Part shown: piece by piece, positions 1 to 8,633 of the stretch
How the letters are laid out: each line of letters starts with the position of its first letter
Numbering within the stretch: position 1 is the first letter of the stretch
From: Mycobacterium europaeum
GTDB lineage: Bacteria > Actinomycetota > Actinomycetes > Mycobacteriales > Mycobacteriaceae
NCBI RefSeq assembly: GCF_002102155.1
Contig: NZ_LQOU01000051.1
Span: 248,001-312,000, forward strand
Reading direction: 5' to 3'
Length of the DNA stretch: 64,000 nt
The notes under the pieces: generated by a model
What the model was told of the DNA's origin: nothing
The model's database searches: none
What the model saw: only the letters and a program-made list of their open reading frames with translations
Translations under genes and position numbers: made by a program

Positions 1-1
1 G

Positions 2-217
2 TGCGAAACGCTCGGGGTGGCACCGGCCGACTGCATGATGGTTGCCGCGCACGTGTGGGACACGCTCGGCGCCCAAAACGTCGGCTTCAGCGCGGCGCTC
101 ATCGCGCGCCCAGGCAATCCACCGCTGCCGGTCGAGGGGCTGCCCCAGCCGGACCTGGTGGTGGCTGACATGCATGAGCTCACCCAGGAACTCCTCAAGA
201 AACGGCGCCATAATTGA
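2..217 (+). CDS. haloacid dehalogenase type II, C-terminal part (5' cut by window edge)
   Basis: Only the last 71 codons are inside the window; the frame is open to base 2 and ends with TGA at 215-217. The visible part carries the last HAD motif, PADCMMVAAHVWDTLGA, whose Asp in AAHVWD helps hold the Mg2+/nucleophile site in L-2-haloacid dehalogenases. The tail ELTQELLKKRRHN looks like a natural C-terminus. Family knowledge: these cytosolic enzymes hydrolyse 2-haloacids or similar small substrates. The substrate here is unknown. The cupin gene follows 3 bases later, so the two may be co-transcribed. Confidence 0.75.
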   Translation, partial: CETLGVAPADCMMVAAHVWDTLGAQNVGFSAALIARPGNPPLPVEGLPQPDLVVADMHELTQELLKKRRHN

Positions 218-220
218 CGG

Positions 221-676
221 ATGGCGACCACCGACGGATTCCACCCGGACTTCGACGAGACAACAACCGAAGCCACCGGCAACCGGGTGCACCACATCAA
301 GGCGTCCGACCTCAGCTCCGACACCGCGCAATCGGAGGGGCTTCGTCGCTTCGCCGCGCTCAGCGGCACGTCCGTCGGCGCCGAAAAGCTCTGGATGGGT
401 GAGACACACGCGATGCCGTCGGCCGTTTCCTCCAACCACCATCACGGCGACTCGGAAACCGCCATCTACGTGCGCAGCGGCCACCCGGAATTCGTCTTTC
501 ACGACGGCGCCCAAGAGGTGCGGATCTCGACCTCACCCGGTGACTACGTCTTCATCCCGCCGTATCTGCCGCACCGCGAGGAGAACCCCGACCCGAACGC
601 GCCGGCGGAGGTCGTCATCGCGCGCAGCACGCAGGAGGCGGTCGTGGTGAACCTGCCGGCGCTCTACCCGCTCTGA
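221..676 (+). CDS. small cupin-domain protein
   Basis: A 151-residue single-cupin protein. The first cupin motif is visible as SNHHHGDSETAIYVRSG (metal-binding His cluster plus Glu) and the second as GDYVFIPPYLPHREENP with the last His ligand. This is the normal size for a one-domain cupin of the quercetinase/isomerase type. ATG at 221 is only 3 bases after the preceding stop, and the GntR regulator starts 5 bases after its own stop, so the three genes look like one transcript. The cupin may handle a small oxygenated substrate sensed by the regulator, but no substrate can be read from the sequence. Confidence 0.75.
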   Translation: MATTDGFHPDFDETTTEATGNRVHHIKASDLSSDTAQSEGLRRFAALSGTSVGAEKLWMGETHAMPSAVSSNHHHGDSETAIYVRSGHPEFVFHDGAQEVRISTSPGDYVFIPPYLPHREENPDPNAPAEVVIARSTQEAVVVNLPALYPL

Positions 677-681
677 CCCCG

Positions 682-1515
682 ATGACCAGCCGGTCGCTCG
701 ACCTCGAGTCCGCCGATCTCCGAGTCCGGCGTGGCAGCGTACCCGCGAGCACCCAACTCGCCGAAGCGCTCAAGGCCGCGATCATCAAGCAGCGCCTGCC
801 CCGCGGCGGACGCCTGCCGAGCGAGCGTGAGCTGATCGAGCGCTCCGGCCTGAGCCGGGTGACCGTGCGCGCGGCGGTCGGACTGCTCGAGCGGCAGGGC
901 TGGCTGCTGAGGCGCCAGGGTCTGGGGACCTTCGTGACCAACCCGGTGAGACAGGAATTGGGTTCCGGCGTGCGCACGATCACCGAAGTCTTGGCGAGTT
1001 CGGGGATCACCCCGCACGTCGACGTTCTGTCGCATCGCGTCGAGGAACCCCCACAACGGGTCGCCGACACGCTGGGTTTGCCCAAAGTTCTATGCATCCA
1101 GCGACGTTTCCGGGACGGAGACGCACCTCTGGCGCTGATGATCGCCTATCTGCCGCCGGGGCTGGGACGGGCCGTTGAGCCACTGCTGGCGAGCGTGTCG
1201 GACGCGCAACCCGAGCGGGCGATGGAAAGCACGTACACGGTGTGGGAGCGGCGACTGGGCACCCCCATCGCCCGGGCCACCTATGAGATCCATGCGGCGG
1301 GGGCCTCGGTCGAGGTAGCCGCCGCGTTGAACCTGCCGTTGGGCTCGCCCGTGCTCGTGCTCGAACGGATCAGCTATGGCAATGACGACAAGCCGCTCGA
1401 AGTCGTGGAGTTTCACTACCGCCCGGAGCGCTACCGGTTCTCGGTGACGCTGCCGCGGACCATGCCCGGGTCCGGCGCCGGGATCGTGCAGCGGCGACCG
1501 AACACCCGATCTTGA
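682..1515 (+). CDS. GntR-family regulator with UTRA ligand-binding domain (HutC type)
   Basis: A 277-residue repressor-type protein. Residues about 25-90 form the GntR winged helix-turn-helix (LPSERELIERSGLSRVTVRA), and residues about 110-255 form a UTRA effector domain ending in FHYRPERYRFSV, typical of the HutC subgroup. It lies where Rv0792c lies in M. tuberculosis, beside the purQ neighbourhood. It probably controls its own short operon. The last four bases overlap the next gene's possible TTG start (TTGA). Confidence 0.85.
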   Translation: MTSRSLDLESADLRVRRGSVPASTQLAEALKAAIIKQRLPRGGRLPSERELIERSGLSRVTVRAAVGLLERQGWLLRRQGLGTFVTNPVRQELGSGVRTITEVLASSGITPHVDVLSHRVEEPPQRVADTLGLPKVLCIQRRFRDGDAPLALMIAYLPPGLGRAVEPLLASVSDAQPERAMESTYTVWERRLGTPIARATYEIHAAGASVEVAAALNLPLGSPVLVLERISYGNDDKPLEVVEFHYRPERYRFSVTLPRTMPGSGAGIVQRRPNTRS

Positions 1516-2102
1516 TCGCGGGGCCGACCGGCTCCGGCCGCGCTCAGCAAATTCTCAACAGTTTCTTCGGGGGCTCATGGCTTGCCCCCCAGCATTCGCA
1601 AAGCCACTGGGCGCAACATGATTTCATGGCGACCGAGCTCATGTGCGCGAACCTGATCGAACGCTACCTGCGCACCCGGGGGCGGCGATACTTCCGCGGC
1701 CACCACGACGGCGACTACTTCTTCGTCACCAACGCGCGCATGTGCACCTCAGGGCGCCTGCACGTCCATCTCGAGATCTCGCCCGCGCATGGGGATGTGC
1801 TGATCGTTCGCGTGACTCCCGCCTGCTTCTTTCCCGCCACCGAGCGCCCCTGGCTGGTGCACTTCTCGGACACGTGGAACCGCGACGAGCACGAAGTCAC
1901 CGCCATCGTGCACGGCTCGTGCGACCCGCAGCGGATCGGCGTGGTGGCGCGCAGGTCGCACTGGATCCGGCGGAATACGTCGTTCGAGGAATTCGCGGCC
2001 TTCGTCGACCGCACCATCGCCGACGCGACCGACCTGTTCGACGCCCTGAGCCCGGCCGCCCAGCCGTCGACGGCGCACCCGCTGCTGCGCGACGCCGGCT
2101 GA
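1512..2102 (+). CDS. conserved hypothetical protein, possibly YbjN-like
   Basis: 196 residues from a TTG at 1512 that overlaps the stop of the GntR gene. An ATG at 1626 would give a 159-residue protein starting MATELMCANL, and this shorter form is just as plausible. Position and size agree with Rv0789c. The sequence alternates aromatic beta-strand-like segments (RRYFRGHHDGDYFFVTN, RLHVHLEIS) and ends in a helix, reminiscent of the YbjN/secretion-chaperone fold, but I cannot identify it firmly. No signal peptide or membrane segment is visible. Function unknown. Confidence 0.6.
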   Translation: MIAGPTGSGRAQQILNSFFGGSWLAPQHSQSHWAQHDFMATELMCANLIERYLRTRGRRYFRGHHDGDYFFVTNARMCTSGRLHVHLEISPAHGDVLIVRVTPACFFPATERPWLVHFSDTWNRDEHEVTAIVHGSCDPQRIGVVARRSHWIRRNTSFEEFAAFVDRTIADATDLFDALSPAAQPSTAHPLLRDAG

Positions 2103-2131
2103 CCTGGGCCGAACTCCCCATCGACGGATAT

Positions 2132-2163
2132 GGCATTCTCTTCTCAGAAGAAGGGGATATGCC
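2132..2163. promoter_or_regulatory. nested palindrome upstream of the acyltransferase
   Basis: In the 134-bp gap between the hypothetical gene and the PlsC-like gene there is a perfect CTTCT-C-AGAAG palindrome (2140-2150) enclosed by an outer GGCAT/ATGCC pair (2132-2136 and 2159-2163). It could be an operator or an RNA hairpin. There is no T-tract, so a classical terminator is unlikely. Confidence 0.3.
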
Positions 2164-2236
2164 GCGCGGGGAGGTTTGAGAGCTGAGTCACACCGGCAAT
2201 CAATAGCCAGCGGCAGGAACACGACGGCGGGGAGCC

Positions 2237-3052
2237 ATGACGAGCAGCGGTGTCGGGGTAGCGGACGACCACGAGACGACCAAGTGGGACCCGGCTTTCA
2301 CCGAACAGGTCAGTAAGACACTCGGACCGGTCATCAAGCGGTGGTACCGGGCCGAGGTGCGCAGCATCAGCAACATCCCGTCGTCCGGTGGAGCCCTGGT
2401 GGTGTCCAACCATTCGGGCGGCATGCTGACACCGGACGTGTTGATCTTCTCCCCGGCGTTCTACGAACAGTTCGGCTACGACCGCCCCGTTTACACGTTG
2501 GGCCATTACGGCCTGTTCATCGGGCCCCTGGACGGCTGGCTGCGCCGCCTCGGGGTCATCGAGGCCAGCCGTGAGAATGCCGCGGCGGCCCTGCATTCGG
2601 GAGCCGTGGTACTGGTCTTCCCCGGCGGCGACTACGACTCGTACCGGCCCACCTTCAGCGCCAACACCATCGACTTCAACGGCCGCACCGGCTACGTGCG
2701 GACCGCCATCGAAGCCGGGGTGCCGATCGTGCCCGCCGTGTCGATCGGCGGCCAGGAGACCCAGCTCTTCTTGACCCGCGGCAACTGGCTGGCACGCAAG
2801 CTCGGGCTGACCAAGGCGCGCATGGATATCTTGCCGGTGAGCTTCGGGTTCCCCTTCGGCCTCAGCGTGATCTTCCCGCCGAACCTGCCGCTACCCGCCA
2901 AGATCGTGACCGAGGTGCTCGAACCGATCGACGTCGCCGCCCGGTTCGGCGCGGACCCCGACATCGACGAGGTCGACAGGCATGTGCGCGGGGTCATGGA
3001 GTCAGCGCTCAAGCGACTGGCCAGTGAGCGCCGGCTGCCCGTCCTCGGCTGA
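2237..3052 (+). CDS. lysophospholipid/glycerolipid acyltransferase (PlsC-like)
   Basis: 271 residues, ATG with a GGGGAG ribosome site just upstream. The fold signature is seen in SNHSGGMLTPD (residues 57-67) and the downstream VFPGGDYDSY block (127-136). The usual catalytic HX4D is altered: after His59 the acidic residue is Asp67, eight positions on. The FPGG block is characteristic of the DAGAT-like branch of the superfamily. It probably transfers acyl chains to a lipid acceptor at the inner membrane face. The next gene is a wax ester synthase/DGAT, so the pair suggests storage-lipid or glycerolipid synthesis. Confidence 0.75.
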   Translation: MTSSGVGVADDHETTKWDPAFTEQVSKTLGPVIKRWYRAEVRSISNIPSSGGALVVSNHSGGMLTPDVLIFSPAFYEQFGYDRPVYTLGHYGLFIGPLDGWLRRLGVIEASRENAAAALHSGAVVLVFPGGDYDSYRPTFSANTIDFNGRTGYVRTAIEAGVPIVPAVSIGGQETQLFLTRGNWLARKLGLTKARMDILPVSFGFPFGLSVIFPPNLPLPAKIVTEVLEPIDVAARFGADPDIDEVDRHVRGVMESALKRLASERRLPVLG

Positions 3053-3150
3053 CCGACGGCGACCGATGACTTGGGTACCGATGCCATGGGAATACCGCTG
3101 CAGCACGACCTGATTCGTCATCTTGTGGCTTCGGCACAGCGAGGTGGCGG

Positions 3151-4560
3151 GTGAAAAGACTCAATGGCATGGACGCGATGCTGCTCTACAGCGAGACACC
3201 CAACCTGCACACGCACACCTTGAAAGTGGCGGTCATCGAGCCCTCCGACCCCGAGTTCGGTTTCGAGGCGTTCCGCGGCCATGTGCGCCGCCGCCTGCAC
3301 CTGCTGGAGCCGTTGCGCTACAAGCTCGTCGACATTCCCTGGCAGCTCCATCACCCGATGTGGCAGGAGGACTGCGAGGTCGACCTCGACGATCACCTGC
3401 GCCGGGTGCGAGTGCCCGCGCCGGGCGGCCGGCGAGAACTCGACGCCGTCATCGGCGAGGTGGCCTCCACTCCGCTGGACCGCAGCCGCCCGCTGTGGGA
3501 GTTCCACTTCGCCGAGGGCCTGGCCGGCGGCCGGTTCGCGTTGATCGGCAAGATCCACCACGCGCTGGCCGACGGCGTCGCCTCGGTCAACCTGCTGGCC
3601 CGCGCGATGGATCTGAAAGACGCACCGACCGGCGAGCGTGACAACGACGAGGCGGGCGCCACCGCCTCGACCGCTGACCTACTGCGCGCCGCCGCGCGCG
3701 ATCACGCCCGGCAGATCGCCGAACTGCCGGGATTGGTCAGGGACGCCGCTGTGGGGCTCACGCGGGTTCGCCGCCGGTCCAAACAACGCGGTGACCATCC
3801 GGATCTGGCCGATGCCTTCGATGCACCAACGACCTTTTTGAACCACGTCGTGTCGCCCCGGCGGCGGTTCGCCAGCGCGAGGCTGCCGCTGGCCGACGCC
3901 AAGGCGGCGGCCGCGGCGCTGGGCATCACCGTCAACGACCTCATACTGGCGACGACCGCCGGCGCCCTGCGCACGCTGCTGTTGGCCTATGACGGCGCGG
4001 CCGACCGGCCCCTCATCGCGTCGGTGCCGACGGCCACCGACAGGTCGGACCGCATCACGGGCAACGAGATCAGCGGTCTGATGATCTCGCTGCCGGTACA
4101 CGTCGCCGCTCCCGCCGAGCGGGCGCGGCTGGTGGCCTTGGCGACGCGAATCGCCAAGGAAGACCACGAAATTCTCGGACCGCAGCTGTACGGCCGGCTG
4201 ATGGCGTACCTCCCGACGGCCGTTGCCCCGGCCGCGTTCCGGTGGCTGGGGCGGCGCGACGCCCCGAACAAGCTGATGAACGTAGCGGTCTCCAGCGTGG
4301 TGGGCCCGCGCGAACGCGGCCACTTCGGCGGCGCGGCGGTCAGCGAGATCTACTCGACCGGCGTGTTGTCGCCGGGCGCCCCGGTCAACATCACCGTGTG
4401 GAGCTACGTCGACCAGCTCGGCGTCGCCGTCCTCACCGATGACCGCACGTTCAACGACCCGCACGAAGCGACGGACGCGATCAGCGCATCATTCGCCGAA
4501 TTACGCTCGGTCGCAGGGACTTCCGTTCAGACCGCAAGCACCGCGTCCAGCACCGAATAG
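3151..4560 (+). CDS. wax ester synthase / diacylglycerol acyltransferase (WS/DGAT)
   Basis: 469 residues from a GTG at 3151; the N-terminus MKRLNGMDAMLLYSETPN is the standard start of this family. The catalytic HHxxxDG motif is HHALADG at residues 136-142. A second conserved block, about residues 365-420, includes NVAVSSVVGPRER. These enzymes make triacylglycerol or wax esters from acyl-CoA and serve mycobacterial lipid storage. The last 34 bases overlap the 3' end of purQ on the other strand. Confidence 0.9.
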   Translation: MKRLNGMDAMLLYSETPNLHTHTLKVAVIEPSDPEFGFEAFRGHVRRRLHLLEPLRYKLVDIPWQLHHPMWQEDCEVDLDDHLRRVRVPAPGGRRELDAVIGEVASTPLDRSRPLWEFHFAEGLAGGRFALIGKIHHALADGVASVNLLARAMDLKDAPTGERDNDEAGATASTADLLRAAARDHARQIAELPGLVRDAAVGLTRVRRRSKQRGDHPDLADAFDAPTTFLNHVVSPRRRFASARLPLADAKAAAAALGITVNDLILATTAGALRTLLLAYDGAADRPLIASVPTATDRSDRITGNEISGLMISLPVHVAAPAERARLVALATRIAKEDHEILGPQLYGRLMAYLPTAVAPAAFRWLGRRDAPNKLMNVAVSSVVGPRERGHFGGAAVSEIYSTGVLSPGAPVNITVWSYVDQLGVAVLTDDRTFNDPHEATDAISASFAELRSVAGTSVQTASTASSTE

Positions 4561-5201
4561 AACAGGCCCAAGCCGTCGTCGGAGGGGCCCGTCAGCGCTT
4601 CGATGGCGTGCTCGGGATGCGGCATCAGCCCGACGACGCGGCCGTTGGCAGAGCTGACCCCGGCGATGTCATGCAGCGAGCCGTTGGGGTTGTCGAGGTA
4701 GCGGAACACCACCCGGCCCTCCCCTTCCAGTTCGTCGAGCACATCGTCGGGGGCCACGTAGCGGCCCTCGCCGGACTTCAGCGGCACCAGCAGCTCAGCG
4801 GCCCACTCGAAACGCGACGTCCAGGCCGTCGAGATCGAGGCCACCCGCAGCCACACGTCGCGGCAGACGAAGTGCAGTCCGACGTTGCGGGTCAGCGCCC
4901 CGGGCAGCAGCCCGGCCTCGCAAAGCACCTGAAAGCCGTTGCAAATCCCCAACACTGGCATGCCGCGCTGCGCGGCGGCCACCACCTCGCCCATCACCGG
5001 TGCGAACCTGGCGATCGCCCCGGCACGCAGGTAGTCGCCGTACGAGAAGCCGCCGGGCACCACCACGGCGTCGACGCCTTTGAGGTCGGCGTCGGCGTGC
5101 CAGAGGCTGACCGCTTCGGCGCCGACATGGCGCGCGGCCCGGGCGGCGTCGACATCATCGAGGGTCCCGGGGAAGGTGATGATGCCGATTCGCGCGGTCA
5201 C
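4527..5201 (-). CDS. purQ: phosphoribosylformylglycinamidine synthase subunit PurQ (glutaminase)
   Basis: 224 residues, the usual mycobacterial length, from a GTG whose GTGA overlaps the end of purS by 4 bases. It is the class I glutamine amidotransferase subunit that feeds ammonia to PurL in step 4 of purine synthesis. The nucleophile elbow GICNGFQ carries the catalytic Cys, and PHPEHAIE near the C-terminus supplies the His/Glu of the triad. The GGFSYGDYLRAGAIA block is also conserved. The reading frame runs on upstream through purS, but that part is only a shadow. Confidence 0.95.
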   Translation of the reverse strand: MTARIGIITFPGTLDDVDAARAARHVGAEAVSLWHADADLKGVDAVVVPGGFSYGDYLRAGAIARFAPVMGEVVAAAQRGMPVLGICNGFQVLCEAGLLPGALTRNVGLHFVCRDVWLRVASISTAWTSRFEWAAELLVPLKSGEGRYVAPDDVLDELEGEGRVVFRYLDNPNGSLHDIAGVSSANGRVVGLMPHPEHAIEALTGPSDDGLGLFYSVLDAVLAV

Positions 5202-5437
5202 GGGGTCTCCCGGCTGATCGTCCAGTCTTCGATCACGGTGTTGGCCAACAACGTCTCCGCTATGTCGGCGAGCACAGAATCGTCGACCGTGTCGTCGACT
5301 TCGAGCTCGAACCTCTTGCCCTGCCTGACATCTGAGATCCCGGGATGACCGAGCCGGGCCAGCGCGCCGACGATCGCCTGACCCTGCGGGTCGAGAATCT
5401 CCGCTTTGGGCATCACATGAACGACTACCCGGCCCAC
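5198..5437 (-). CDS. purS: PurS, small bridging subunit of FGAM synthase
   Basis: 79 residues, GTG start with an excellent GAGGAGG ribosome site. PurS (VHVMPKAEILDPQGQAI at the N-terminus) forms the small dimer that links PurQ and PurL in the three-part synthase of Gram-positive bacteria. It overlaps purQ by 4 bases, so the two are translationally coupled. purL is not in the window. Confidence 0.93.
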   Translation of the reverse strand: MGRVVVHVMPKAEILDPQGQAIVGALARLGHPGISDVRQGKRFELEVDDTVDDSVLADIAETLLANTVIEDWTISRETP

Positions 5438-5497
5438 CGGCGCTCCTCCTCAGGTTTGTTTCCGCGCCAACTCTACCGGCGAAAGCGCAGCTCGCCG

Positions 5498-6181
5498 CTA
5501 CGGGCACGAGGCAATGTAGGCCTCGCACAGCGGGGCGGTCATGGCGTTCAGCACCGGGTCGTCGGCCATTGACGGCCACGGGACCTGCGGCGGCCCCGAC
5601 GACCAGAGGGTGAGTTCGCTGATCGTGCTGCTGGCCGGGTGGGCGATCAGATAGGTGTGCATGACAACCGGTCCGCTGATCACCGCGGCCATCCGGTTGG
5701 TTTCGTCGCTGGTGATCGACGGTGATTGCGCCGGCACCCGCTGCTGGCAGGAGCGCAGCGCGGCGACGGCGTTGCTGAACACCGACGCCGCGATAGCGCC
5801 GCCGCTGGCCGTGTCGCCGCGCCAGTGCAGGATCTGAGCCTGCAGCTGCCACTGCCCGTCCGGGTGGGTCACTGTGGCGCGTGCCGCGACCGCCGAGTCA
5901 CGCGGATCCCGGGATACCGGGGGCGTGGCACACAGCTCCTCGAACCGGAATCGGGGGCCGGGCGTCGCCCCGGTCACCTGCGCCGCGACCCCCGCCAGCG
6001 CGGGCCAGCCGTAGACGGGGTCCAGCGGCACGGCGCGCCGCTGGACCCACGCGGAATCGGGAATCTGGTCACACACGGGCGGGCACGCCTGGGGCTCGGC
6101 ATGGGCGGGCACTACGACAATGAAAGCCACCGCGAGGCCGCCGACCACGATCATGGTCGCCAGGATTACCCGCATCGGCAT
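5498..6181 (-). CDS. exported conserved hypothetical protein (Rv0787-like position)
   Basis: 227 residues from the ATG at 6181. The frame opens 17 codons earlier, but that extension would run into the start of the divergent gene, and the protein from 6181 begins with a clear signal peptide (MPMRVILATMIVVGGLAVAF, cleavage likely after AHA). The mature part has six Cys residues, suggesting disulfide bonds outside the membrane. Size and position suggest an ATP-independent envelope protein of the type found next to purS in mycobacteria. No enzymatic motif is visible, and function is unknown. Confidence 0.7.
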   Translation of the reverse strand: MPMRVILATMIVVGGLAVAFIVVVPAHAEPQACPPVCDQIPDSAWVQRRAVPLDPVYGWPALAGVAAQVTGATPGPRFRFEELCATPPVSRDPRDSAVAARATVTHPDGQWQLQAQILHWRGDTASGGAIAASVFSNAVAALRSCQQRVPAQSPSITSDETNRMAAVISGPVVMHTYLIAHPASSTISELTLWSSGPPQVPWPSMADDPVLNAMTAPLCEAYIASCP

Positions 6182-6208
6182 CACCCCCGTCAGGGCACAA
6201 TCGTAGTC

Positions 6209-6847
6209 ATGCAACTGACGCATTTCGGTCATTCCTGTCTACTTGCGGAATTCGACCACACTCGCGTGCTCTTCGATCCTGGAACCTTCGCGCACGGTTT
6301 CGAGGGCATAACGGGGTTATCGGCCATTCTCATCACCCACCAGCACCCCGACCACGTCGACGGCACCCGCCTGCCGGCGCTGCTCGAGGGCAACCCGGAC
6401 GCCGCGCTGTACGCCGACCCGCAAACCACCGCCCAGCTGGGCACGCCGTGCCAGGCGGTGCACGTCGGCGACGAGCTACGGATCGGTGAGTTGACAGTGC
6501 GGGCCGTCGGCGGTAAGCACGCCGTCATTCACCCGGAAATCCCTGTGATAGAGAATATTTCATTTCTCGTCGGCGACGGCGATCACCGCGCCCGGCTGAT
6601 GCACCCGGGTGACGCGCTGTTCGTTCCCGATGAGCCGGTGGACGTATTGGCGACACCCGCGGCCGCCCCGTGGATGAAGATCTCCGAAGCCGTCGACTAC
6701 CTACGCGCGGTGGCGCCGGCGCGCGCGGTGCCCATCCACCAAGGCATCATCGCCCCGGATGCGCGGGGCATCTACTACGGCCGGCTGACCGAGATGACCA
6801 CCACCGACTTCCAGGTGTTGCCCGAGGAAAACGCGGTCGTCTTCTAG
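6209..6847 (+). CDS. metallo-beta-lactamase-fold hydrolase (UlaG-like)
   Basis: 212 residues from the ATG at 6209, 27 bases from the divergent exported protein gene. The zinc motif THQHPDHVDG supplies His44, His46, Asp48 and His49. Further conserved points are GGKHAVIHPE, LMHPGDA and PIHQGI near the C-terminus. The length fits UPF0173/UlaG-type lactonases and phosphodiesterases rather than beta-lactamases. It is probably cytosolic. The longer upstream open frame lies opposite the neighbouring gene and is not used. Confidence 0.85.
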   Translation: MQLTHFGHSCLLAEFDHTRVLFDPGTFAHGFEGITGLSAILITHQHPDHVDGTRLPALLEGNPDAALYADPQTTAQLGTPCQAVHVGDELRIGELTVRAVGGKHAVIHPEIPVIENISFLVGDGDHRARLMHPGDALFVPDEPVDVLATPAAAPWMKISEAVDYLRAVAPARAVPIHQGIIAPDARGIYYGRLTEMTTTDFQVLPEENAVVF

Positions 6848-6848
6848 C

Positions 6849-6908
6849 GCGAGCAGACGCAAAATTGCACGATCTCTGCCCGATCAGTGCGATTTTGCGT
6901 CTGCTCGC
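6849..6908. terminator. long near-perfect palindrome between convergent genes
   Basis: The arms are 6849-6870 and 6887-6908, 22 bases each with 21 complementary positions and a 16-base loop. The left arm starts GCGAGCAGACGCAAAATT. It begins one base after the stop of the MBL gene and ends 10 bases before the stop of the convergent FAD dehydrogenase, so it is well placed as a bidirectional terminator. From memory, similar GAGCAGACGCAAAAT palindromes recur in mycobacterial intergenic DNA. Confidence 0.7.
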
Positions 6909-6917
6909 CCAGTCAAG

Positions 6918-8585
6918 TTAGGCGATGTCGTCGGCGACGCCGCGGCCGGCGGCGCGTCCCGAGAAGATGCAGCCACCGAGAAACGTGCCTTCCAGGGCGC
7001 GGTAACCGTGGACGCCGCCCCCACCGAAACCGGCCACCTCTCCGGCGGCGTACAGCCCATTCAGGGGTGTGCCGTCAGCCGTCAGCACGCGGGCGTCCAG
7101 ATCGGTCTCTATGCCGCCCAACGTCTTTCGCGTCAGAATGTGCAACTTGACCGCGATCATCGGCCCGGCCTTCGGATCGGTCAGCCGGTGCGGGGCCACC
7201 ACCCGTCCCAAGCGGTCGCCCAGGTAGCTGCGCGCGGCGCGGATCGCGGTGATCTGGCCGTCCTTGCTGAACTTGTTGGCCACCTCGCGGTCGCGGGCGG
7301 TGACCTCGGCCTCGACCGTCGCATAGTCCAGCGGTGCGACGCCGGGCAGCTTGTTCATCGCGGTCACCAACTCCCGCAACGTGGTTGCGCTGACGAAGTC
7401 CGCCCCCCGGTCGACGAATGCCTGCACCGGCCCGGGCGGCCCGGAACGCGCCCGGTTACGCAGTAGCTCGAGCAGGCTCTGCCCCGTCAGATCGGGATTC
7501 TGCTCCTGCCCCGAAAGGGCGAATTCCTTCTCGATGATCTTGGCGTTCAATACAAACCAAGTGTAGTCATACCCGGACTTGGTGATGTATTCCAGCGTGC
7601 CGAGGGTGTCGAATCCGGGGTAAAGCGGTACCGGCAACCGCTTGCCGGCCGCGTCGAGCCACAGCGACGACGGCCCCGGGATGATCCGGATCCCGTGCAG
7701 CGGCCAGATCGGGTCGTAGTTGGTGATGCCCTCGGTGTAATGCCACATCCGGTCAGGGTTGATCACCCGCGCACCGGCCCGTTCGGAAATGCCGATCATC
7801 CTGCCGTCCACGTGAGCCGGCACCCCGCTGAGCAACTGCTCGGGTATCCGGCCCATCCGCTTCGGCCAGTTCTGGCGTACCAACTCGTGGTTCCCGCCGA
7901 TGCCGCCGCTGGTGACGATCACCGCGGCCGCACGGAACTCGAATTGCCCCAAGACTTTTCGCGACGACGCCACGCCCCGCGGCGCAGCAGAAGGCTCCAG
8001 TACCGTGCCCCGAACGCCGGTCACCGCGCCGCCTTCGACGATCAACTCGTCGACTTGGTGACGGTGCGCGAAGCGCACGGTCGACCGGTCCCGCAGCTGG
8101 CGGGCGAACGCCTCGACCAGAGCAGGCCCGGTCCCCCAGGTGATGTGGAAGCGGGGCACCGAATTGCCATGGCCCTGAGCGTCGTAGCCGCCGCGTTCGG
8201 CCCAGCCCACCAGCGGAAAAATCTTGACGCCGCGGTCACGTAGCCACCGGCGTTTCTCACCCGCTGCGAAATCGACGTAGGCGTGCGCCCATTGGCGTGG
8301 CCAGTAATCCTCGGGGCGGTCGAACGCCGCCGTGCCGAGCCAGTCCTGCAGGGCGAGTTCGTGGCTGTCGCGAATCCCCAGCCGGCGCTGCTCGGGGCTG
8401 TCGACGAAGAACAGGCCACCGAACGACCAGAAGGCCTGCCCACCGAGGTTGGCACTGCTCTCCTGGTCGACGATCAACACTCGCAGGCCCCGGTCCATCA
8501 TCTCGCACGCGGCCACCAGGCCTGCGAGTCCCGCGCCGACGACGATGGCGTCGGCACCAAACGCGCCGGCCGAAGAATCGCTCAT
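6918..8585 (-). CDS. FAD-binding dehydrogenase (3-ketosteroid dehydrogenase / fumarate reductase type)
   Basis: 555 residues, ATG at 8585. The N-terminal FAD motif is IVVGAGLAGLVAACEMMDRG followed by the acidic end of the second strand (IVDQE). The C-terminus holds the second FAD-contact block GLYAAGEVAGFGGGGVHGYR, typical of the FAD_binding_2 family that includes 3-ketosteroid delta-1-dehydrogenases. It matches Rv0785 by place and size. Family knowledge suggests oxidation of a cyclic or steroid-like substrate, but the substrate is unknown. It may be in one transcript with the deacetylase-like gene 48 bases upstream. Confidence 0.85.
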   Translation of the reverse strand: MSDSSAGAFGADAIVVGAGLAGLVAACEMMDRGLRVLIVDQESSANLGGQAFWSFGGLFFVDSPEQRRLGIRDSHELALQDWLGTAAFDRPEDYWPRQWAHAYVDFAAGEKRRWLRDRGVKIFPLVGWAERGGYDAQGHGNSVPRFHITWGTGPALVEAFARQLRDRSTVRFAHRHQVDELIVEGGAVTGVRGTVLEPSAAPRGVASSRKVLGQFEFRAAAVIVTSGGIGGNHELVRQNWPKRMGRIPEQLLSGVPAHVDGRMIGISERAGARVINPDRMWHYTEGITNYDPIWPLHGIRIIPGPSSLWLDAAGKRLPVPLYPGFDTLGTLEYITKSGYDYTWFVLNAKIIEKEFALSGQEQNPDLTGQSLLELLRNRARSGPPGPVQAFVDRGADFVSATTLRELVTAMNKLPGVAPLDYATVEAEVTARDREVANKFSKDGQITAIRAARSYLGDRLGRVVAPHRLTDPKAGPMIAVKLHILTRKTLGGIETDLDARVLTADGTPLNGLYAAGEVAGFGGGGVHGYRALEGTFLGGCIFSGRAAGRGVADDIA

Positions 8586-8633
8586 GTCGGACCAGGGTAG
8601 TGCCCGCGGCGGGCCAGCCGAGGGGACGCTTGC

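Noticed and set aside
5202..5852. A fusion of an upstream domain to PurQ
   Set aside because: The open frame upstream of PurQ runs through purS in another frame, and the PurQ start is fixed by the 4-base overlap with purS.
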